This document shows, in pieces, positions 56,701 through 64,000 of a stretch of DNA of 64,000 bases; the stretch's first letter is position 1, and the number at the start of each line of letters is the position of its first letter. The notes under the pieces are model-generated. The model did no database searches. It saw only the letters and a list, made by a program, of their open reading frames with translations, and was not told the DNA's origin. The DNA lies in the NCBI RefSeq assembly GCF_000003815.2, contig NC_049983.1, positions 15,624,246 to 15,688,245 of the forward strand, given 5' to 3'. Made by a program: the position numbers and the translations under genes. The DNA is from Branchiostoma floridae. Taxonomy: Eukaryota; Chordata; Leptocardii; Amphioxiformes; Branchiostomatidae.

Positions 56701-58807
56701 ATGCCCCTACTGTGCTTGGTCATAACATATTCCACTCCACGATAGTTAATAATTTTGATAAAGTACGTAACTGGGGTTATGCCTGTTTATGATTCATTTT
56801 CATATACTCTGTATGTAGCTTCAACTTACCGAATCGATAGACAAATGATGAAATACTGAAATCGATATCCACTGCCCAAATAATGAAATCAATACACAGG
56901 TTTCATTTTTAAGCAATCTACGACTTAAATACAAGAAGAGGACCCAGGTTATTGATTTCGTTAAGATAGATAAAATTACGCTTGCCTTTGATTGAATTCT
57001 TAACGATGTTGTACGTCTACATGTAGGTCACGAAATGTAAGGATAGTTTTACCATACTGTAGTTTTTTTTTGCATCCAGCTAGACGTAGACTCAATTAAC
57101 ATGTACCATATCATCATACCTTTGCAATAATAACTAGGAACATTGTTATGTTTGTCTTACGATCGTCGTTTGCTCCGGAGAGGAGATAGGCGCCGCCAGG
57201 GGACTAAAAGCCTGTTGAGTCAGCATAAGTTGTGCTGCCCCCACTGCTAAGGCTATGGGACGAACGAACGAACGAACGTCGTACGATAGCACATTGGTAG
57301 CTAGCATTCTTGGGATAGTCGCGCAGCTGTCTTCTTACGTATTGGATCTTGCAAAAGTCGTACATGTAGATCCTATTTCCAGTTGTTGCCTGCTTGAAAA
57401 TCCCACGACATCAGAATCGTACACGGCCTATACTACGATGAATGTAACCACGCCGCAAGAAAGTGGCATTTGAACTTTGCACATTTATAAATTCTTGACA
57501 TCTAAACTGAACTGCTTTATCAGCACGGGCCTTCTTTTCTGACCACAAGCAATGAACATTTACTCATGAACATTTACTCAAGAATGTTCAATAAAACAAA
57601 GGAAAATCCATCCAAGACTGAAAGAAGATATTTTCGCAATACCAAGAAGTACGAAATCAACTAGATACTAAACTAGGAACCTTACTTTTCATTCTACCCA
57701 CCTTTTTCTTTGATGTGTGCATTTGCTGAAAAGTCCAGTCACCGACATATTTCAAGAGCTCCGCACCGTTCGATATGGAAATCCAGTCTGCGCTCAGAAC
57801 TTACTGACGAAGGAATTTCTTTGGCACTTTCTGGTCCCTGACCGCCGGCTGAATCACGCCGAGCTCTAAGAGGCTTACTTTAGTGAGTTCCAGACTCGTT
57901 TTCTTCTTAGCCTCTCCCGACTCGATGTCTGCTGCCGTCTTATCTTGCGGGCTTGGCAAAGAGCGAGAAGCCCGGGATATCCTCCCTGCACAAGGTCTGT
58001 TAGGCTTAGTAAAGCTTCACGACTGAGCCAGTAGAGTGGGTCAACTATGCACCGGTAGAGACTAGTGTTATCTGACCGGAGAGCGCCGCCTTGCTTCTGC
58101 TGATTGAGGCGGCAACCCATGAGCGACCTTTCATTGCATGCATGGTACCTCAATGCACCCAGAGCAATGGGAGGACCCTGCCAATGACTGATCTAGCTGG
58201 AGATGCACATCGTCCAGGCAGTTAAAATCAGGAGAAGCCAGACTGATGCGCACGGTAAAAGAAAAGTGGATCCTGCGAAAAGGACTCTACAACAGACCTG
58301 AGTCAGCTTACAGATGTGCCCAGTGTTTCAGAAACTGTCATTCTCGCATAGAACTGTTAAGCCACAGTCGACGTAGGGCTTAGATCGATTAGGATTTTAC
58401 CACGGTCAATATTGACCGAAGGAGGCCATATATATGGCACCTCAATGCCAATATCATTGGTGAAGAAGGGTCTTTTGTTGGTTTTATGTGTTTTGTTGTC
58501 TTCAAATCATACTTCATTAATCACATTCAATTCAAACTGCCTTATATAGGTCACAAGAATCTAATTATAGGCACACAATGGTCCCCATCGATTGGAAATG
58601 GGGCCTGGGGAAGAGGTAACGCTACATCTTACTTTGAACATTTTCTGCATATATATACGTAGATAGCTATATATAGGCAACGTTAACTGGTATACTTATC
58701 TATTATACTTTGCCTATGTTGGAAACGTAAAAAAAAAATGATTTTTTTGGCTGCAAACCTTTTCTGATGAAGAGTACTTTTTCGACAGCACTGTCTATAT
58801 TGAATCT

Positions 58808-58907
58808 NNNNNNNNNNNNNNNNNNNNNNNNNNNNNNNNNNNNNNNNNNNNNNNNNNNNNNNNNNNNNNNNNNNNNNNNNNNNNNNNNNNNNNNNNNNNN
58901 NNNNNNN
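58808..58907. other. Assembly gap of 100 N
   Basis: Exactly 100 N; GAATCT occurs immediately on both sides. Confidence 0.99.
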
Positions 58908-61584
58908 GGAATCTATATACAGGAGCCCTAAGTCACCATCAGAAAGGATCGCAGCGGTGCAGGGCTTTTACCAGTATGTTTATCTGCGGATTAACATGCT
59001 TTAGCATTAGGCTTAACACGGCGCAGAAATGAAAACACTAAAAACCGGCCAGTACATTATACTGAAGTCCTTCCTTCTATCATTGAAGTCATTGACGTTC
59101 AATGCTATCGATACGGCAGTGGAGCAGGCAGGTGCTGACATGTTGGTGTCCTTGATTTGAATTTTGATAAATCAGACCTCAAGGTGACATGAACAATAAC
59201 AGGAAGATCATCGAGATTATTTTAAGACGAGCTTGGCGTGAGTGTTAGACAGCGGTTGAATCCCAGGGCTTGATCAGAGGAAATCATTGTAGGTTATCAT
59301 GGCACTGAATGGTTGCCGTTACAGACCCTTGCGGTTCAAACACGCCAATTGTAAGTTCCTAGCAATTTAACCCCTGGCTGCGAGGAGAGAGTAGTCACAC
59401 TCCCACACCCCAATAAACAATAGTAAATCACACTGAGACTGACTGACATACATTGAAATCTCATCGAAAAATAGTTGCGAAATCAACTGAAGACCTTTCA
59501 TGGATCGTAGACAACTCACTGAAAGGCTGTTAAGAGATATGACAACGTCTTTGGACGCCAAACGGTCTTACTTCTTTGAAAAAGAGGTATAAAATATTTC
59601 AAAACTGATTCTAGAAAAGATGCTTCCAAATATGGTTTGTACTGTAATCCCAGAGTGACGTCAAAAGTGTCCTTTCTGGAAATCTGTTATAGGGTTTGGA
59701 TTATTGTGAAATCATGATGCATGGTTTAATTACTGGAAAATATCCGATCTTCTATTGTAAGCCTGGACACTTCATAACTCCATGCAGAACTAACGCTGAA
59801 TGATAGACTGTCGTAGAAACTCAAGACCTTTCCGCCAATTCTACCATTCAGACCTATACATGTAGTAATGCACAGGAGAAAAAGTTTATAACAAACTACA
59901 TTCCATCATATACGTTTTGATGGTTATATCTGAATGACGTATGCTTCCTAATATTTGGTATTCGCTGTGGTCTCGATGTGTTATTACGAGACGATGTTCC
60001 GGGAATTTAAGAATCACGAACGGATCATGGAGCGATCACGCTGTGGGCGTCTGGCTATACGTCACATAGGCGTGTCTTTGAATACAGACAAACTTCTGGC
60101 GTGTGTTTCAACACCTTAGCACTTAACGCTGACTTTGAATGATGGGGAGATATAGTGGCGGAAGTACAAGATTTTCCAGAAAACTCTGCTCAAGGGAATT
60201 CTTTTTCAGTTTTTTTTTTCTCAGAATGATGAAGTATTCACTTACTTACCTATAGGATGATATATGTAGTTCCTAATATGGTATTCACTGTGGTCTCAGA
60301 ATGACGTCACAAGTCCTTCTCCGGGAATACGGTTATCATCACTTGTCCCGACAGCGAGCTTTCGGTTGAGAAATCAACATGTTGGTTTATCCTGAAAAAT
60401 AGTCAAATTTCCGGTGTAAATCGGTACAACCCATTTAAAAAGACTTACGACTGCCCCGAAGCAAAATTACATTTACAGGTTTGGATGTGAATTTCATCCC
60501 GTGATATATGCCCAATGATTACAACTTCATCAGGAGTAAGGCTAACATGGACATTGGTGTATCCTGTCATATATTTCGATGGAGCACACATGGATTTAAA
60601 AGGCATGCTACGATAATTGCAGTAGAAGAAGTAATCAGTGAGCCTCATTGACAACGCTTAAACTTTCTCGAGGTTCGTTCAGATTTTTAGTACGATCGTC
60701 GAACGGTAGTAAACTGTCTTTGATCCTTGTCAGTAGTGGGTTCTGTTACGGCCTGCTTGAAAATTCTACAAGAAAATTGTACGATCAACGGTCACATTCA
60801 TCGTTAGATCATCACACAATGGTAAATTGAGCGCATTTTGAGGTGTATTTGTGCATACGTCTTACTTGCAAAATTGCAGACAATTCTGACAAAAATTCAC
60901 AATGACAGAAGCTTTCCAATCCATAGTTCATATGAATGTGACAAACTTTCATACAAGTTAGACAGATCTGAAGTTTGGAGTGATGTAGGGTTGCAATAAC
61001 AGTGATTTATGGTTATACGCCCACGCGGCACGTATGAACTAAACCATACACATGTACAGCATGGAGATCTACTATCGTCTGTGTTTATTTTGTGGCAAGG
61101 TGATGTATGTCTTTAATTTTAGAAGATTGTAGCCAGCCTGTAAGCAACAGATTTGAGAGATCAGTTGGGGAGTAATGTCTTGGGGCCCCGAAAGGCTAGA
61201 TTTTCTTCGAATGACGTTGTTTGTCCAATGACGTTATACAGCGTCCTTGGTTTGTTGAGTAGAGTATGGAAGTCACGATTACATCCACACAGTTCGACTA
61301 TTTAATTTTCGGAGCTAGCGCAATATGAAAATAAAAAAAAGGCTTGAGTTCTATCTAGTACACATCATAACCCAAAGGTAGTCATCGAAAAAAGTACTCT
61401 TCGAAAAGAAGGTTCAGCTCTGGCTGTTTTCGATGTTTTTATGCGTTTTTTTTTCTCGGGTTTTCTATTTTGTACCGTTTTCGTAAGATCTCACGACTAA
61501 GAACACAGCCAGAGCCAAACATCTGATTGAAGAGTACTGAAAAAAGTGAACAGACGTTTCTTTTAGATACTTGCCAACTCCTCT

Positions 61585-61589
61585 AAAAA
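61585..61589 (-). terminator. RNA polymerase III terminator (TTTTT)
   Basis: Minus-strand T5 directly after the tRNA-Gly discriminator base. Confidence 0.85.
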
Positions 61590-61660
61590 TGCGCCGCCCG
61601 GGAATCGAACCCGGGTCGCAAGAATGGGAATCTTGCATGATACCACTACACCAGCGGCGC
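61590..61660 (-). tRNA. tRNA-Gly, anticodon CCC
   Basis: 71 nt without intron or encoded CCA. The acceptor stem GCGCCGC pairs with GCGGCGC, with discriminator A. The D arm contains TGGTGTAGTGGTATCA, which is box A. The anticodon stem CAAGA/TCTTG encloses TTCCCAT, giving anticodon CCC for GGG codons. The T arm CCGGGTTCGATTCCCGG is box B. All stems pair fully. It is followed by a T5 terminator. Confidence 0.98.
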
Positions 61661-64000
61661 AGTTGGAACGCGTTATGCTCCACAACTTAACGGGTCAGAC
61701 GGATATTGATCTTTCAGTCCTTCCAGTCTATTAGTCTCCAAATCCCGGACCTGGCACGGGCAATTTCGCAAGACCTCGGTGTTCACTACTGCTCTTAAAC
61801 ATTGACAGCTTTGATGAATAGCCCATGTTCCACATTATTTGGAGCGGGGGTCACTCGAATGTAGACCGCATGTGCAATTTACAAGTCGTGTACAGCGAAC
61901 AGTAACACCTTCTGCTGGCCTGAAGCCTGAATCACACTGGCCTGAAGGCTGAATCACACTGCGCCGAATGTGGTGATGGACAGAAGGTCGCAGAATTTCA
62001 AAATTGCCGGAAAGTCGAGTGAGTTTTTGCCGGCGAATCTACTCTTTACATTATACAGTGATCTGTGAACATCGGTAGATTCATAAAGTTTGTGCAGTGC
62101 CATGTGGCAGAGAAAATGTCCTTTGGAGCTCGAAGACTTGTCTGAAGATTTTTCCATGGTATGTCAGTAATATTAAGCATTGTACATGTGTAAAACGTAT
62201 GTCCGTTGCAAAAATAAAAATCCCAAAACGTCCGGACATTTCATAAGTGTAAACTTACAAATTGGCTATTACTCCAAGAAAAATCAAAAGCGGGTACCGC
62301 TGGTATGTTTGAACGTTGACCTAGACCATGATGCATCAGGAGCGCAGCTATAGAACTATGACTTTAACCTGACGTTAATGATACAGACTAGACGCAAGTA
62401 ATAACCAAAGTACAATTTTCTTTAGGAAACTAATACGAAATTGCACTCAATAGCTAGGTGCACGTATCTCCAAGTAGTAGGATCCGAATAAAGAACCAGT
62501 TCTACTGACATTCATCAACGTTGAAAGCAATTTCATGCCAATGCTTCTGGTGTCTCCAAAGAAATGAACCGTGAAACTTAACCCAGGCACATCACCAGAG
62601 AAAGACATACGAAGGGAATGGAGGTATTAAAGAAAGATGAAAAGGAGCCGGATATCATATGGCGCTCAGTCAAGAAGAGTGATCTTGTGTGCTAGAAATA
62701 GCAACTCGTTAAAGGATAATAAAAATGCCATGTCTCTGGTGGATGCTTACGTGAGGTTTTATCTATTTCCCATTAGGTTTTAACGGACGAAGACGGTACT
62801 TAAACTTGTTCACCAGCAACAGTTTGTAACACTGATGGATTGCATCGTTTGACGTCATGACAAGCATATCCAAGCACTTGATATAGTTTCTTTTTCTCAA
62901 CAGCCACAAAGTTTTCAAAAAACACAATGCGATGTAACTTCAACTTCGATAATGGCTGCGGTAACGGCCAGACCTTAACATTAAGAGAAAACAGTGACTA
63001 TCCCGAGATACTAAATGCAGAATCAGTGGGAATGTGTAGTGATGACACGATAGAAGAAGAAGGGGTGGGGAATCTACTTGTCATACCTCAACGATGATCA
63101 TAAATGTTGGGCCGTAACCACAGACTGTCTGGCCCAGAGCTTAGAGGGCCTGGGCTCGAATCCGCTGATATTTTACAGGTACGGGTACTTTTAAATTACA
63201 TGAATTCACTCACCTCACCTCACCGGTCCCATAGACCCTCATCCAGGTAAAATGAGTACATAGCTTCGGTTAGGGCGTTAAACGAAGATCCCGTGTTTGA
63301 TTAGAACCAAACCTCAAGCACCTTGAAGAACCATCTCACGAAAAAGGGGTCATTTCCGGTGTCAATGGATCAAACCTTACGGTCTAGTCTCCGAGTTTAC
63401 ATCATAAAAAAGTTGATAGACACCTGTTATGTCAATCATTCCACTAATATAGTCAATCTCAATAGATAAATAAATCAAACAAGAAATTAGCCATCTTTAG
63501 GGACAGCTATTCCATAACAAAAATGTCGTAAAACATGTCAAAACGAAACCTTGCACGATGTTCTTGCGGCTCGGCATGCGATGAATAAATGATTTTCACA
63601 TTACTCTTGAAGGTATGGACGACACGGTACGTAAGTTATAGTTCGTTATATTATACCTTTTATCTGCATGAAAAACCCAGTACTTTGCCATAAGCCTTTT
63701 AGCTGGAAGTTTATGACTACCATTTAACAACGCGCTCTGAGATAACAAGTAGAGAATATTAATATTATCAGATCAAGTTACACGCTTTTTGCATTTTTTT
63801 CCTGTATAACGTGAATGATTTACTATCTATCAACATGGTAACATTTGGTTTTAAATTATCTTAACGATGTATTTGGTGAATGGGCTCTAAAATACAACAT
63901 ACTGTATTGTTATCTTTATGATGTGAGCACAGAAGGATCATTTTGGATGTAATTGTCCATTGTAAGATTGTCATAAAGTATGTGTAAGTGTAGGAGATAA
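61661..64000. other. Right flank, no gene recognised
   Basis: AT-rich sequence with one SINE-like copy (63225-63450). No coding exon is seen. Confidence 0.4.
63225..63450. repeat. SINE-like interspersed repeat copy
   Basis: Contains CATCCAGGTAAAATGAGTAC, GCTTCGGTTAGGGC, CCCGTGTTTGA and CACCTGTTATGTCAATC, matching the METAP2 intron copies at 26600-28025. Confidence 0.6.

Larger units (their letters stand above)
54201..61584. other. Gene-free region between the GPCR gene and tRNA-Gly
   Basis: No protein exon is recognised. It holds a GT-rich block, an interspersed repeat (56540-56700), a GAAC run (57260-57277), a 100-N gap and AT-rich sequence. It must hold the GPCR promoter and any 5' noncoding exon, which I cannot place. 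Confidence 0.4.

Noticed and set aside
57875-58153. Minus-strand 92-codon frame ending before a GTAAG donor-like site
   Set aside because: Composition looks protein-like but no family is recognised and no partner exons were found. It may be a transposon remnant.

Overview
The window reads as genomic DNA from an invertebrate chordate, most probably amphioxus (Branchiostoma). This is an inference from split vertebrate-like genes, compact exons with GT/AG introns, a histamine-H1-type receptor, a tRNA gene identical in form to the vertebrate one, and a very high load of short inverted-repeat transposons. Two runs of exactly 100 N (24474-24573, 58808-58907) are assembly gaps.

Layout: (1) 1-2.6 kb: a possible two-exon secreted-peptide gene on the minus strand with a LINE remnant in its intron. 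(2) 5.58-7.57 kb: a single-coding-exon BTB-BACK-kelch (KLHL-type) gene on the plus strand. (3) 8.06-8.83 kb: a histone H4 gene split by one intron and apparently polyadenylated, behind four CCAAT boxes. (4) 12.8-32.6 kb, minus strand: the complete methionine aminopeptidase 2 gene (METAP2), 11 coding exons, 503 residues, all metal ligands present. Its 12.2-kb sixth intron is packed with a locally multiplied ~350-bp unit and several short transposons. (5) 32.98-38.28 kb: a 5.3-kb foldback-type element with ~117-bp terminal inverted repeats. Its arms are tandem ~90-bp subrepeats (9 copies, then 27 in opposite orientation). It lies 361 bp upstream of the METAP2 start. (6) 38.3-44.1 kb: gene-free, with several palindromic elements and a 378-bp tandem duplication. 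(7) 44.4-54.2 kb, minus strand: a four-exon histamine H1 receptor-like GPCR, 512 residues. (8) 54.2-64 kb: no protein gene recognised; one tRNA-Gly(CCC) at 61.6 kb.

The protein genes are unrelated in function (protein turnover, chromatin, N-terminal methionine removal, amine signalling) and show no operon-like relation. They share an odd structural history. H4, METAP2 (twice) and the receptor each carry nearby partial copies of their own exon ends: the last H4 codons plus 3' UTR, the METAP2 terminal codons repeated in its 3' UTR, METAP2 exon 6 duplicated in frame at a 162-nt period, and the receptor's TM1 exon end copied beside CA microsatellites. This and the foldback element are the most interesting content. 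All coordinates, splice sites and repeat counts were read by eye without alignment software.
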